This document shows, piece after piece, positions 29,906 to 39,955 of a stretch of DNA of 64,000 nucleotides. Both the position numbers and the translations under genes were made by a program. Position 1 is the stretch's first letter, and the number at the start of each line of letters is the position of its first letter. Below the pieces are notes generated by a model that ran no database searches, was not told the DNA's origin, and worked only from the letters and a program-made list of their open reading frames with translations. This DNA comes from Mycobacteroides chelonae CCUG 47445 (GTDB lineage: Bacteria > Actinomycetota > Actinomycetes > Mycobacteriales > Mycobacteriaceae). The stretch spans positions 2,108,001 to 2,172,000 of the forward strand of contig NZ_CP007220.1 in NCBI RefSeq assembly GCF_001632805.1, given 5' to 3'.

Positions 29906-30826
29906 ATGGTGACCGGACTGCAAACACGATTACTGACCGAGCTGGAGCCCGTTGTCGAGGCGAATCTCGAGCGGCACCTGAGCGCCGCGCGGCCATGGGC
30001 CCCACATGATTACGTGCCCTGGAGCAGGGGCCGGGACTTCGCATTTCTGGGCGGAGAGGACTGGAAACCGGAGGATAGCCCGCTCGATCCGATCGCCCAG
30101 GCGGCGTTGATCGTCAATTTGCTGACCGAGGACAACCTGCCGTCATATCACCGTGAGATCGCCACGAGATTCGGGCGAGACGGCGCATGGGGAACCTGGG
30201 TGGGCCAGTGGACGGCGGAGGAAGGGCGGCACAGCATCGCACTTCGCGACTATCTGGTGGTCACCCGTGGTGTCGACCCGAGCAACCTCGAAGCAATGCG
30301 CATGGCGCACACCATCGCCGGTTACGACTCAGGGGACAAGACGCCCTTGGAGGCGCTGGCTTACGTCTCGTTCCAGGAGCTGGCCACGCGGATATCTCAC
30401 CGCAACACGGGCAAGGCCTCGGGCTGCCCCATCGCCGATCAGCTGCTGGCGCGCGTCGCGCTGGACGAGAACCTGCACATGGTCTTCTATCGCAATCTCA
30501 TGTCGGCGGCACTCGATATCGAACCCGACGCCGCGATGCAGGCAATCTGCAAGGAAATCGTCGGTTTCGCGATGCCGGGTATGGGGATGGCGGGATTCGC
30601 GCAGAACGCGATAGCCATCGCGAAAGCGGGGATCTACGACCTGCGCATCCATCACGACGAGGTTCTGCAACCCATCCTGAGGTTCTGGCGGGTTTTCGAA
30701 CGCTCCGATATCGGAGCCGAGGGGGAGCAGGCCCGCGACACTCTCGTGAAATTCCTTGCCGCCGTAGATGAGCGCGCAAAGTACTACGAGGAGAAGGCGG
30801 CGATCCGCGCCGCGGCGCGGGTGTAG
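29906..30826 (+). CDS. Soluble acyl-ACP desaturase, DesA1/DesA2 family
   Basis: This is a di-iron ferritin-like acyl carrier protein desaturase (PF03405), 306 residues. Iron ligands are recognisable as Glu75 (LTEDNLP), E106-x-x-H109 (AEEGRHS), Glu158 (FQELATR) and E188-x-x-H191 (DENLHM). DesA1 and DesA2 act in mycolic acid precursor desaturation in mycobacteria; which reaction this paralogue performs cannot be told. ATG 29906 is favoured because AGAGAGG at 29891-29897 then has an 8-base spacing; GTG 29897 would overlap that site. It is preceded by the shared palindrome and followed by a strong hairpin. Confidence 0.92.
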   Translation: MVTGLQTRLLTELEPVVEANLERHLSAARPWAPHDYVPWSRGRDFAFLGGEDWKPEDSPLDPIAQAALIVNLLTEDNLPSYHREIATRFGRDGAWGTWVGQWTAEEGRHSIALRDYLVVTRGVDPSNLEAMRMAHTIAGYDSGDKTPLEALAYVSFQELATRISHRNTGKASGCPIADQLLARVALDENLHMVFYRNLMSAALDIEPDAAMQAICKEIVGFAMPGMGMAGFAQNAIAIAKAGIYDLRIHHDEVLQPILRFWRVFERSDIGAEGEQARDTLVKFLAAVDERAKYYEEKAAIRAAARV

Positions 30827-30836
30827 GTAATCGCCG

Positions 30837-30861
30837 GCGCCTCCCGGTTACCGGGAGGCGC
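30837..30861. terminator. Bidirectional hairpin between the desaturase and the convergent helicase gene
   Basis: GCGCCTCCCGG (30837-30847) and CCGGGAGGCGC (30851-30861) form a perfect 11-base stem with a 3-base TTA loop. Read leftward, that loop is the TAA stop codon of the helicase gene. The right arm encodes its last residues, so the terminator is fused to the coding end. No T-run follows. Confidence 0.75.
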
Positions 30862-32227
30862 TGTTGCCCGCCCTGCGGGCGGATCGCTGTCCCTGGCCTT
30901 GACGCCCCTGACCTTGACCCTGGCCCTGACGGCCTTGGCCCTGTCCGCCGCGCCGTGGCGCACGTGCCGGACGTCCGTCGGCGCCGCCGCGGGGTCGGTG
31001 CGACCGCTGGCCGTTCGCGGTGGCGGAGCCGTTGGCCTTCTGTGCGGGAGCGGGTTTCACATACGGAGCCACCTCGCCCACCAAGGTCTTGACCTCATCG
31101 GAATGGGCCGTCACCTGCTGGGGCGTGGCGGTGATGGCGGCCTTGCGCAGCAGCTGTGTGACATCGCGGCGCTGCTCGGGCAGTACCACCGTGACCACGT
31201 CGCCGGTGCCGCCGGCACGCGCGGTGCGGCCTGAACGGTGCAGGTACGCTTTGTGCTCGGCAGGAGGGTCGACGTGGACGACGAGGGCGACATCGTCGAC
31301 GTGCACCCCACGGGCAGCGACATCCGTTGCCACCAGCACCCGTGCTTCGCCGTTCGCGAAGGCGGCCAGGTTACGGTCGCGTGCGCCCTGAGAGAGGTTG
31401 CCGTGCAAGTCAACTGACGGGATACCCGACTGGTTGAGCTGATGTGCGAGCCGCTTGGCGTGGTGCTTGGTGCGCATGAATAGGATGCGCCGTCCGGTGC
31501 CGGAGGCCAGCGTGTTCACAAGTTCACGCTTGGCGTCGGGGCCGCTGACCGTGAACACATGGTGTGTCATCGCGGCCACCGGTGAATCGACGGGATCAAC
31601 CGAATGCTCGGAGGGGGAGTGCAGGAATCGCTTGACCAACTTGTCGACATCGTTATCCAAGGTGGCCGAGAACAGCAGGCGCTGACCGGAACTCGGGGTC
31701 GCGGCGAGCAGCCGCGTGACGACGGGCAGGAATCCGAGATCTGCCATGTGGTCGGCCTCGTCCAGAACGCTGATCTCAACGCCGTCCAGAGTCAGGTGGC
31801 GCTGCTTGAGTAGGTCATCGAGCCGACCAGGGCAGGCGACCACGATGTCGACGCCGGCCTTGAGCGCCTGAACCTGACGGTGCTGCGAGACACCGCCGAA
31901 GATGGTGGTGACCTTCATGCGGTAGGCGGTCGCCAGCGGCTCGATGACTGCGCTGATCTGGGTCGCCAGCTCGCGAGTCGGAGCGAGCACGAGTGCCCGC
32001 GGGCGGCCCGGCACTCGGGTGCCTTCGGCGATGCGTGCGACGACGGGGATGGAGAACGCGAGGGTCTTGCCGCTGCCAGTCTTGCCGCGGGCCAGCACAT
32101 CACGACCGGCGAGTGTGTCCGGCAGGGTGGCGGCCTGGATCGGGAACGGGGCGTCGATGCCGCCCTGCTGCAGAGCGCGGACCAGTACTGCGGGCACGCC
32201 GAGTGACGCGAATGTGGTTGAAGACAT
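30848..32227 (-). CDS. DEAD-box RNA helicase, RhlE-type
   Basis: This ATP-dependent RNA helicase of 459 residues has a Q-motif, motif I ARGKTGSGKT, Ia PTRELA, GG, II (LDEADHM), III (SAT), V (VATDVAARGVH) and VI (HRSGRTARAG). A basic low-complexity tail of about 80 residues, dominated by Gln-Gly-Arg units, probably binds RNA. The start ATG 32227 gives MSSTTFASLGV; an in-frame ATG at 32281 would add 18 residues (MLPIGNLAISKPRKASLL) and cannot be excluded. A small GCCT-CGAA-AGGC hairpin sits just upstream, overlapping the likely ribosome-binding site, so translation may respond to RNA structure, as for cold-induced helicases. Confidence 0.93.
   Translation of the reverse strand: MSSTTFASLGVPAVLVRALQQGGIDAPFPIQAATLPDTLAGRDVLARGKTGSGKTLAFSIPVVARIAEGTRVPGRPRALVLAPTRELATQISAVIEPLATAYRMKVTTIFGGVSQHRQVQALKAGVDIVVACPGRLDDLLKQRHLTLDGVEISVLDEADHMADLGFLPVVTRLLAATPSSGQRLLFSATLDNDVDKLVKRFLHSPSEHSVDPVDSPVAAMTHHVFTVSGPDAKRELVNTLASGTGRRILFMRTKHHAKRLAHQLNQSGIPSVDLHGNLSQGARDRNLAAFANGEARVLVATDVAARGVHVDDVALVVHVDPPAEHKAYLHRSGRTARAGGTGDVVTVVLPEQRRDVTQLLRKAAITATPQQVTAHSDEVKTLVGEVAPYVKPAPAQKANGSATANGQRSHRPRGGADGRPARAPRRGGQGQGRQGQGQGQGRQGQGQRSARRAGNSASR
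30887..30949 (-). repeat. Degenerate tandem repeat encoding the Gln-Gly-Arg tail of the helicase
   Basis: The region codes for alternating GQ pairs interrupted by GRQ (GQGQGRQGQGQGQGRQGQGQ). At the DNA level it is a run of about 6-base imperfect units related to CCCTGG/CCTTGA. Such tracts are prone to length change by slippage. Confidence 0.7.
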
Positions 32228-33331
<1,104 letters not shown>

Positions 33332-33348
33332 CGCTGTCGCTGTGGGCG

Positions 33349-33924
33349 CTACGGGGTAGGCGCCGGGGCCGGTGTCTCGGGTGCGGGTGCACCGGCGGGA
33401 GGCGCCTCGTGCGGTGTGGCAGTACCCGCGAGCGATGTCCCGGTCTTGAGCAAGAGGTCGGAGGTTCGCTTGGACAGCTTCCAGCCCTCACCCTCGGGCG
33501 AGAACGACATCGGTACCGCGAACCCACCCATCTTCGGGCTGGGGCTGTTGATGGTGACGACGGCTTCGACGTCACCCTGGGTTTCCGTAGACCACTTGGG
33601 GTCCTTGACGGTGAACGACAACGGAGAGAACCCGGCGTCGCCGATCGCCTTGGTGAACTTGTCCAGCTGCTCGGGAGTGGCACCCTGCACGGCGGTGATC
33701 TTCTCGGCGCCCGGCAGGTTCGGGTCGGCGAGGCGGTTGAGGACATCGGTCAGCACTGCCGGATCCGGCAGCGGATGGTTCGGGACAGCGGCGGCGGCCG
33801 TCGAGGATGCGGGCTGTGTCGCCGAAGCGCTGGTGGGGGCGGCCTTATCGTGTGAGCTGCTGCAGGCGGTCAGGGCGAGAACGGCTGCACCGGCGGCGAC
33901 GGCGAGTTGAAAGTGACGGGCCAT
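33349..33924 (-). CDS. lppK: Lipoprotein with MTB12-like domain, probable LppK homologue
   Basis: The N terminus MARHFQLAVAAGAAVLALTAC is a lipoprotein signal ending in the lipobox LTA-Cys21, so the mature protein is predicted to be anchored outside the membrane. The about 100-residue domain (LTDVLNRLADPNLPGAEKI, then PLSFTVKDP, then GWKLSKRTSDLLL) resembles the secreted antigen MTB12. The C terminus is Pro/Ala rich. The assignment to lppK rests on position between trmI and mpa and on length (191 residues). An upstream in-frame ATG at 33948 would add eight residues. The function is unknown. Confidence 0.75.
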   Translation of the reverse strand: MARHFQLAVAAGAAVLALTACSSSHDKAAPTSASATQPASSTAAAAVPNHPLPDPAVLTDVLNRLADPNLPGAEKITAVQGATPEQLDKFTKAIGDAGFSPLSFTVKDPKWSTETQGDVEAVVTINSPSPKMGGFAVPMSFSPEGEGWKLSKRTSDLLLKTGTSLAGTATPHEAPPAGAPAPETPAPAPTP

Positions 33925-34030
33925 GATCCTGGTGACTCCATTCGGCATATCGGCTAAGTCATTCAGCCAAGTGCGGTGACGATATCGGCGTGCGAGGTCG
34001 TGGTGATCATCCAGCCCTCCTCGTACACGT

Positions 34031-34576
34031 CTACCTTCCAGACTTACCCGATGCCGCCTGGATCAGCGAAACCGCCGAGGCCTTGCTGATCTTCCAGCCG
34101 TCCTGGTTCACGAAGTTGATCTTCGTCGTGTACGCCTGCGTCTTGGGCCCGGTGATCGTGACCGCCGCAGCGGCCACACCCGGTCCGGTGGATTTGATGT
34201 CGGACACAGTGAAAGCCAGTGGCAGGAACCCGTCGCGGTTGGCGCTCTTGAAGGCACGATCGGCGTAAATCGCCTCACCCGCACCGATGCCGCCCTCCAC
34301 TAGGCCGCCCTTGGCGAGGGCCGACACGCCCGGATCTGCGAGTGAATACAGCAAACCGCTCAACTCATCGGATGTGGGTGCCGCGTCGGCGGGCTCGGAG
34401 GGCACGTCCATCGGGACGTCCCAGGACGCAGGGGTAATGTCCGTGGACATGGTGGTCGTTGCTGTCGGGCCAGCGGAGCTGGCTGTCGGCTCGCTCATTG
34501 GCACTGCCACGCCAACCGCTGCCGCCGCGAGTAAACCCAGCATGGCGACCCCTGGCATACCGGTTCGTGAGCTCAC
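34031..34576 (-). CDS. Secreted MTB12-family protein (low molecular weight antigen type)
   Basis: The 181-residue product begins with a predicted Sec signal segment (PGVAMLGLLAAAAVGVAVP) without a lipobox Cys, then a Thr/Ser/Pro-rich linker. The MTB12-like domain follows: LYSLADPGVSALAKGGLVEGGIG, LPLAFTVSDI, VNQDGWKISKASAVSLIQAAS. It is closer to MTB12 itself than the adjacent lipoprotein is. GTG 34576 is chosen because GGAAGGAC stands four bases upstream. The two MTB12-like genes are tandem on the same strand, 106 bases apart, suggesting an old duplication. The role of the family is not established. Confidence 0.82.
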   Translation of the reverse strand: MSSRTGMPGVAMLGLLAAAAVGVAVPMSEPTASSAGPTATTTMSTDITPASWDVPMDVPSEPADAAPTSDELSGLLYSLADPGVSALAKGGLVEGGIGAGEAIYADRAFKSANRDGFLPLAFTVSDIKSTGPGVAAAAVTITGPKTQAYTTKINFVNQDGWKISKASAVSLIQAASGKSGR

Positions 34577-34721
34577 GGTTGTCCTTCCGATCGACCTGAA
34601 TGTGACGAACGCTAACAGCGTAGACGTCCCAGGCAACGGGTAGACCCCGCACGGGCGGCCAATCGCCGGTAGCGTTGAAGCATCCACCGCACCAATTCTC
34701 GGTGTGGGAAAGGAGGACATC

Positions 34722-36530
34722 ATGAGTGAGTCGGAGCGTTCAGAGGCGTTCGGCACACCGGATGCCGCCGAACTGGAACGGCTACGTCGAGAGGTTGCGG
34801 CCCTTCGCCAGGAGCTGGAAGGCAGCGCGGCCCACGGATCTGGTGACACCGGTCGTCTGCGCGACCTGAACCAGCTTGAGGCTCGTATCGACTCCCTGAA
34901 CGCGCGCAACGCCAAGCTGATGGACACCCTCAAAGAGGCCCGCCAGCAGCTCCTGGCGCTGCGTGAGGAGGTCGACCGGCTGGGCCAGCCGCCGAGCGGT
35001 TACGGCGTGTTGCTGGCCGTGCAGGCCGACGACACGGTGGACGTATTCACCTCCGGCCGCAAGATGCGGGTGACCTGCTCTCCCAACATCGAGACCGCCG
35101 AGCTGCGGCGAGGGCAGACCGTGCGCCTCAACGAGGCGCTCACGGTTGTCGAGGCCGGCAACTTCGAATCGGTCGGTGAGATCAGCACGTTGCGGGAGCT
35201 GTTGGACGACGGTCACCGCGCGCTCGTGGTGGGGCATGCCGACGAGGAACGCATCGTCTGGCTGGCCGATCCGCTGATCGCGCCCGATCTCTCCGAGGTG
35301 TCCGAGGATGCCGACGGAGCGGATCTGAAGCCCCGGAAGCTGCGGCCCGGCGATTCGTTGCTGGTTGATACCAAGGCCGGATACGCCTTCGAGCGGATTC
35401 CGAAGGCCGAGGTCGAGGATCTGGTGCTCGAAGAGGTCCCCGATGTCAGCTACAGCGACATCGGTGGCCTGACGCGGCAGATCGAGCAGATCCGCGACGC
35501 GGTGGAGCTGCCGTTCCTGCACAAGGACCTCTATCGGGAGTACGCCCTGCGCCCACCCAAGGGTGTGTTGCTGTACGGGCCCCCCGGATGCGGAAAGACA
35601 CTCATCGCCAAGGCCGTCGCCAACTCGCTGGCCAAGAAGATGGCAGAGCTGCGCGGCGATGACTCGCGCGAGGCTAAGTCCTACTTCTTGAACATCAAGG
35701 GCCCGGAGCTGCTCAACAAGTTCGTCGGCGAGACCGAGCGGCATATCCGCCTGATCTTCCAGCGGGCTCGTGAAAAGGCTTCGGACGGTACGCCGGTCAT
35801 CGTTTTCTTCGATGAGATGGACTCGATCTTCCGTACTCGTGGTACCGGCGTCAGCTCCGACGTCGAGACCACCGTCGTGCCGCAGCTGCTTTCGGAGATC
35901 GACGGCGTCGAGGGCCTGGAGAACGTCATCGTCATCGGCGCCTCCAACCGCGAGGACATGATCGACCCGGCGATCCTGCGGCCCGGCCGCCTGGACGTCA
36001 AGATCAAGATCGAGCGCCCGGATGCCGAGTCGGCGCAAGACATCTTCTCCAAGTACCTCACCGACAAATTGCCGGTGAACACCGACGATCTGGCGGAGTT
36101 CGGCGGCGATCGCGGGCTGACCATCAAGGCCATGATCGAGAAGGTTGTGGATCGGATGTACGCCGAGATCGACGACAACCGTTTCCTGGAGGTCACCTAT
36201 GCCAACGGTGACAAGGAAGTCATGTACTTCAAGGACTTCAACTCCGGCGCCATGATCCAGAACGTCGTGGACCGCGCGAAGAAGAATGCCATCAAGGCGG
36301 TGCTGGAGACCGGTCAGAAGGGTCTGCGTATTCAGCATCTGCTCGACTCGATCGTCGACGAGTTCGCCGAGAACGAAGACCTGCCCAACACCACCAATCC
36401 GGATGACTGGGCACGGATCTCGGGTAAGAAGGGCGAGCGCATCGTGTACATCCGCACGCTGGTCACCGGTAAGAGCTCCAGCGCCAGCCGCGCCATCGAC
36501 ACCGAATCGAGCCTCGGCCAGTACCTTTAA
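34722..36530 (+). CDS. mpa: Proteasome-associated AAA ATPase Mpa (ARC)
   Basis: Mpa recognises pupylated proteins, unfolds them and threads them into the 20S core. The 602-residue protein has an N-terminal coiled coil (about 15-80) that binds Pup, tandem OB domains, and an AAA module with Walker A GPPGCGKT (286-293), Walker [11 protein letters not shown] and arginine-finger region RPGRLD. The C terminus is GQYL; the penultimate Tyr of that motif is needed to dock onto the proteasome. ATG 34722 follows AAAGGAGG at 34709-34716. A GTG at 34704 precedes that site and was rejected. Confidence 0.98.
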   Translation: MSESERSEAFGTPDAAELERLRREVAALRQELEGSAAHGSGDTGRLRDLNQLEARIDSLNARNAKLMDTLKEARQQLLALREEVDRLGQPPSGYGVLLAVQADDTVDVFTSGRKMRVTCSPNIETAELRRGQTVRLNEALTVVEAGNFESVGEISTLRELLDDGHRALVVGHADEERIVWLADPLIAPDLSEVSEDADGADLKPRKLRPGDSLLVDTKAGYAFERIPKAEVEDLVLEEVPDVSYSDIGGLTRQIEQIRDAVELPFLHKDLYREYALRPPKGVLLYGPPGCGKTLIAKAVANSLAKKMAELRGDDSREAKSYFLNIKGPELLNKFVGETERHIRLIFQRAREKASDGTPVIVFFDEMDSIFRTRGTGVSSDVETTVVPQLLSEIDGVEGLENVIVIGASNREDMIDPAILRPGRLDVKIKIERPDAESAQDIFSKYLTDKLPVNTDDLAEFGGDRGLTIKAMIEKVVDRMYAEIDDNRFLEVTYANGDKEVMYFKDFNSGAMIQNVVDRAKKNAIKAVLETGQKGLRIQHLLDSIVDEFAENEDLPNTTNPDDWARISGKKGERIVYIRTLVTGKSSSASRAIDTESSLGQYL

Positions 36531-36539
36531 GCACCGTGC

Positions 36540-37415
36540 TCACCGGCGGCGGGCTGTGACCACTGTGGTCCAGTCGCCGGGTGCAAGTCTCCGTGTGCCG
36601 GCGGGATCGTAGCGGCGCAGCAGCTCGGGTATCCGCAGCTGCTCGGTGGTCTGAAAGCCTTGGCGCGCAAGCAGTTCATCGGCCTGCGCCGCCGTCATGC
36701 CCGTGCGGTACGGCTCGCCGCGCCGGGAGACGGATCGCGATCCGCGCCGGACCTCGGGACGACGACTGTCCGGGTCGACGATATCGGGATCACCGTAATC
36801 CAAGACGAGCCTGCTTCCCGATGCGCAGAGTCTCGCCAGTTGTGCCAGGGTCGACTCGAGGGCAGTCTCGGTGAGGTAGTAGGTCACGCCGAGCCACACC
36901 ACGAGTGAGGTTGCGGCTGTATCGAATCCGGCGTCAAGCAGACGCGCCGTCAGGTCATCGCGCTCGAAATCGCACGGGACCCAGACCAGCCGCGACTCAT
37001 CACCGCGGTGTTCGGCGATGAGATGTTGCTTCGCCTGCTGGGTGGTGGGTGCGTCGACCTCGAAAACGGTGACGGGTAGGGAACCGAGCTGTTGACTTGA
37101 GGTGTCGAAGCCCGCCCCCAGCATCACCACCTGGCTGATGCCAGACTGCCCGGCGGACCGCACTTCGTCGTCGGATATCCGGCGGCGCAGCACGATGAGG
37201 GCATGCAGGCCCGCGCACCATCGATCCACCAGACGCAGGCTCCACCTGGCCACGGTGGGAGATGCCAGCGCCGCACGCAACAGCGGATGGGTCACGAACC
37301 ATCCGGACTGTGGATCGTTCAGCAGGCCATCGCGCTGCATCGACTCGGCGGTGCGCTGCCACGCGTTGAACTGTGCGGTCAGACTTGCGGTTTGGTCGAG
37401 CCGACGTCGAGGCAT
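36540..37415 (-). CDS. SAM-dependent methyltransferase, LCM/TcmP-like family
   Basis: The 291-residue protein fits the leucine-carboxyl-methyltransferase family (PF04072) expanded in mycobacteria. It has motif I VVMLGAGFDTSSQQL, acidic motif VFEVDAPTTQQAK, the VVWLGVTYYLTE segment and SRLVLDYGDP. ATG 37415 (MPRRRLDQ) is chosen; longer in-frame starts exist but lack homology-like features. The methyl acceptor is unknown. It is convergent with mpa, whose stop lies only nine bases away. Confidence 0.85.
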   Translation of the reverse strand: MPRRRLDQTASLTAQFNAWQRTAESMQRDGLLNDPQSGWFVTHPLLRAALASPTVARWSLRLVDRWCAGLHALIVLRRRISDDEVRSAGQSGISQVVMLGAGFDTSSQQLGSLPVTVFEVDAPTTQQAKQHLIAEHRGDESRLVWVPCDFERDDLTARLLDAGFDTAATSLVVWLGVTYYLTETALESTLAQLARLCASGSRLVLDYGDPDIVDPDSRRPEVRRGSRSVSRRGEPYRTGMTAAQADELLARQGFQTTEQLRIPELLRRYDPAGTRRLAPGDWTTVVTARRR

Positions 37416-37545
37416 ATCGCGAGGATAGAAAAGTCCGGTGGGCTCGTGAGGGGCATTGGCATCATCTGGCAGTGCGTGGCAGGCGGAGGCGGTGCTGGTC
37501 AGTGCGGTTTTCCTAGCATGGCCAGTACAGCCCGAGGAGGTATCC

Positions 37546-38160
37546 GTGAAAACCATGAAACCCCGAGAAATGCTTTCCGCCGAGCGCACCAGCCTGGCCG
37601 AGTTCCTGCACACGTTGACCGAAGACGATTGGTTGGCGCCGTCACTGTGCGCAGGCTGGCGGGTCCGCGACGTCGTGGCACACGCCGCCGTCGACGCGGT
37701 ATCGCTTGGTGTCTATCTGGGGACCGCGCTACGGAACCCTTCTATCGACAAGCTCAACGATGCACTGGTGGAGCGCACCGGTCACCTGTCGAATCAAGAG
37801 CTGTTGCGCCATTTCGAGTCGGCGGTGCGGCCCGGAGCGTTCGGCAAGATGGCGCCCGCGGCACTTCATACCGACGCCATGGTGCACCACCAGGACATTC
37901 GGCGGCCACTGGGTAGGCCGCGTGCCATTCCCGAGGACCGGCTGGTCTTTGCGTTGGATCACCCCGACTTTGGCGCCCACCCGAAGCGGTATACGAAGGG
38001 GTTACGGTTCGTGGCCAGCGATGTGGATTGGGCGAAAGGCAATGGCCCGCACGTGTGCGGCACCGGGGAGGCGCTGGTGCTGGCGATGGCGGGGCGGCCG
38101 GCGGTGCTCGGTGAGCTGGAAGGTGACGGTGTGCCGACGCTGGCAGCACGGATGCGCTGA
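37546..38160 (+). CDS. Maleylpyruvate-isomerase-like / mycothiol-dependent DinB-fold protein
   Basis: The 204-residue protein has the four-helix N-terminal domain of the MDMPI family (PF11716). It includes LTEDDWLAPSLCAGWRVRDVVAHAA with a candidate metal-binding His, and DAMVHHQDIRRPLGRP with further His residues. Such proteins often use mycothiol as thiol cofactor. GTG 37546 follows a perfect GAGGAGG site; the upstream in-frame ATG at 37456 is not needed. It is convergent with the neighbouring membrane protein. Its reaction is unknown. Confidence 0.82.
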   Translation: MKTMKPREMLSAERTSLAEFLHTLTEDDWLAPSLCAGWRVRDVVAHAAVDAVSLGVYLGTALRNPSIDKLNDALVERTGHLSNQELLRHFESAVRPGAFGKMAPAALHTDAMVHHQDIRRPLGRPRAIPEDRLVFALDHPDFGAHPKRYTKGLRFVASDVDWAKGNGPHVCGTGEALVLAMAGRPAVLGELEGDGVPTLAARMR

Positions 38161-38162
38161 GG

Positions 38163-39323
38163 TCAGATCCGTTGCGAGGCGGATAGATACACGTCGCGCC
38201 CGGCGAGGCTGACCGCCACATCGGCGATCAATGGTTCGAAAAAGCGTGTCCGGTACTGCGGATCGATGCTGCTGTTGACGGTGAAGTACAGCCCCGACAG
38301 CACCGCGACCAACAGCGACATATGAATCAGGGTCTGTGGCACGCCTATCCGAATCCCGTACCAGGTGCCCGAACATGGCGGCGCTGCTCCCGACGGGCAT
38401 GCGGGCTCGTTGGACCACAATGCCATCACGTCGTGCGGCACGGCCACGATGCCCAGCAACATGAAGAACGCGAACACCCCGGTGGTAAAGAACACCACCT
38501 GGATCGCCTGCGAAACCACCATCACCAGCAGCACATTCAGCCGTTCGGGCCAGCGCAGTGCGGGCCGCGGCGGTTCCGGACCGTCGGTTCCGGTCAGGTC
38601 GGCCAGTGGGGTGCCGGCCAGCAGCGCGGCGGACGCGGGACGCTCGGTCCGGTTCTCGCGCAGATTGTTCAACTCATCGCGCACGGTGGCGACCATGAAC
38701 ACAGTGGCGGTGAAGGCCAGGAAGCCGATTGTCTGCCAGAGTCTTTCGCGGGTGATCCGGGCCGACAACTGCCAGAGCTCTCCGGTGAAGAACACCACCA
38801 CGGTCAGCATGAGCAGTGGTAGCGCGCGGGACATGAGCGTGCCCAGTGCGCCGAACTGCGTGGATGCGTACCGCAGGGCCCACAGACCGATCGACCCGGC
38901 ACCCAGGTAGGTCAACCAGATGAGCACCAACGCGGCCAGTAGGAAGGCGGGCATCTTCGCGGCGGCCTCCGGCCACGAACCGGTGTCGGTGGCCGGGAGT
39001 GCGATCACGAAGATCGCGATGACGAGCCATGACAGGGCGCGGCGCACTACGTCGGCGCGGACGGTTCCGATACGTTGCAGCGCGGTGAGCACCAGCGGTT
39101 GCGCCGCCATGAGCAGCGCCACCACCCCGAGCAGGATCATCAGCACAATCGAGCGGGTGTCGTTGTCGGTAGAGATCAGCTCGTAGAGCGCCACCCCCGC
39201 ACCGGCGACTCCGATCATGGGCGCGGCCCGGTCGATCAGCTCCCGTGCGCGCACGCGACGATCCAGCACGACGGGTAGTCCACGGGACAGGAACCATTCG
39301 TGAATGTCGTCGAGATTGCGCAC
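38163..39323 (-). CDS. Integral membrane protein of unknown function (Rv2113-like position)
   Basis: The 386-residue protein has about nine hydrophobic helices, for example VLMILLGVVALLMAAQPLVL, LVIAIFVIALPA, FLLAALVLIWLTYLGAGSIG and VLLVMVVSQAIQVVFFTTG. An extracytoplasmic loop has two cysteines (PACPSGAAPPCSG) that could form a disulfide. M. tuberculosis has a membrane protein of similar size at the same place between mpa and dop and in the same relative orientation. The GTG at 39323 is uncertain. It is divergent from sigL. Confidence 0.75.
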   Translation of the reverse strand: MRNLDDIHEWFLSRGLPVVLDRRVRARELIDRAAPMIGVAGAGVALYELISTDNDTRSIVLMILLGVVALLMAAQPLVLTALQRIGTVRADVVRRALSWLVIAIFVIALPATDTGSWPEAAAKMPAFLLAALVLIWLTYLGAGSIGLWALRYASTQFGALGTLMSRALPLLMLTVVVFFTGELWQLSARITRERLWQTIGFLAFTATVFMVATVRDELNNLRENRTERPASAALLAGTPLADLTGTDGPEPPRPALRWPERLNVLLVMVVSQAIQVVFFTTGVFAFFMLLGIVAVPHDVMALWSNEPACPSGAAPPCSGTWYGIRIGVPQTLIHMSLLVAVLSGLYFTVNSSIDPQYRTRFFEPLIADVAVSLAGRDVYLSASQRI

Positions 39324-39370
39324 CTGATCATGATGACAAGGCTGTTCGACAAGGAAAAACGGGCGTACGT

Positions 39371-39397
39371 TGAACCAATCGGGCGGTCGGATCGTGT
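39371..39397 (+). promoter_or_regulatory. SigL-type promoter upstream of sigL (autoregulation)
   Basis: TGAACC (39371-39376), a 16-base spacer, and CGTGT (39393-39397) match the reported SigL promoter pattern in M. tuberculosis. Expected initiation is near 39403-39405, giving a very short leader that ends in the GGAGG ribosome-binding site before ATG 39416. The same pair with the same spacing precedes the downstream biosynthetic operon. Confidence 0.8.
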
Positions 39398-39415
39398 AAC
39401 CGTCGGAGGTGTTCC

Positions 39416-39955
39416 ATGGCGGATGGGCAGGCTGGCCCGAAAGGCGTCGGCGTCAATGGCTCATCGAGTCTTATGCGGGCCTTTTACGACGAGTACGCAG
39501 GCCCGCTGCATCGCTATGTCATGCACCTGACCCACGACTCGGCGCTGGCGGAAGACATCGTGCAGGAGGTGCTGTTGCGAGCCTGGCGGCATCCGACGCT
39601 GGTCAACCAGACCGAAGGGTCGGCGAGGGCCTGGCTGTTCACGGTCGCCCACAACCTGGTCCGCGATAACGCGCGTAGCTCGCGCTTTCGCAGCGAGATA
39701 GCCACCGCCGAGACACCCGAGTTCGCCTCTCCCGATCAGGTGGACGCGACGCTGGACGCCTGGCTGGTGGCCGAAGCGCTGCGTACGTTGTCCACCGATC
39801 ACCGCGCCGTCATCCTGCGTGCGTATTACCGCGGGAGCTCAGTCGCCGACATATCCGCCGAGCTTGGGGTACCTGAGGGCACCGTCAAATCACGCCTGCA
39901 CTATGGCGTGCGCGCGCTTCGGCTGTCGCTGCAGGAAATGGGGGTCACACGATGA
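39416..39955 (+). CDS. sigL: ECF RNA polymerase sigma factor SigL
   Basis: This is an extracytoplasmic-function sigma factor of 179 residues. Region 2 spans about 20-85 (FYDEYAGPLHRYVMHLTHD, DIVQEVLLRAWRHP, ARAWLFTVAHNLVRDNARS). Region 4 spans about 118-175 (LSTDHRAVILRAYYRGSSV, GVPEGTVKSRLHYGVRALRL) with its helix-turn-helix. It ends LQEMGVTR, almost as in M. tuberculosis SigL (177 residues), and is followed, overlapping by four bases, by a zinc anti-sigma gene as in sigL-rslA. GGAGG lies seven bases before ATG 39416. Autoregulation is implied by the upstream TGAACC-N16-CGTGT element. Confidence 0.93.
   Translation: MADGQAGPKGVGVNGSSSLMRAFYDEYAGPLHRYVMHLTHDSALAEDIVQEVLLRAWRHPTLVNQTEGSARAWLFTVAHNLVRDNARSSRFRSEIATAETPEFASPDQVDATLDAWLVAEALRTLSTDHRAVILRAYYRGSSVADISAELGVPEGTVKSRLHYGVRALRLSLQEMGVTR

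Noticed and set aside
34782-36338. 518-codon open frame antisense to mpa
   Set aside because: It mirrors the codon bias of mpa and shows no protein-like motifs; mpa is certain.
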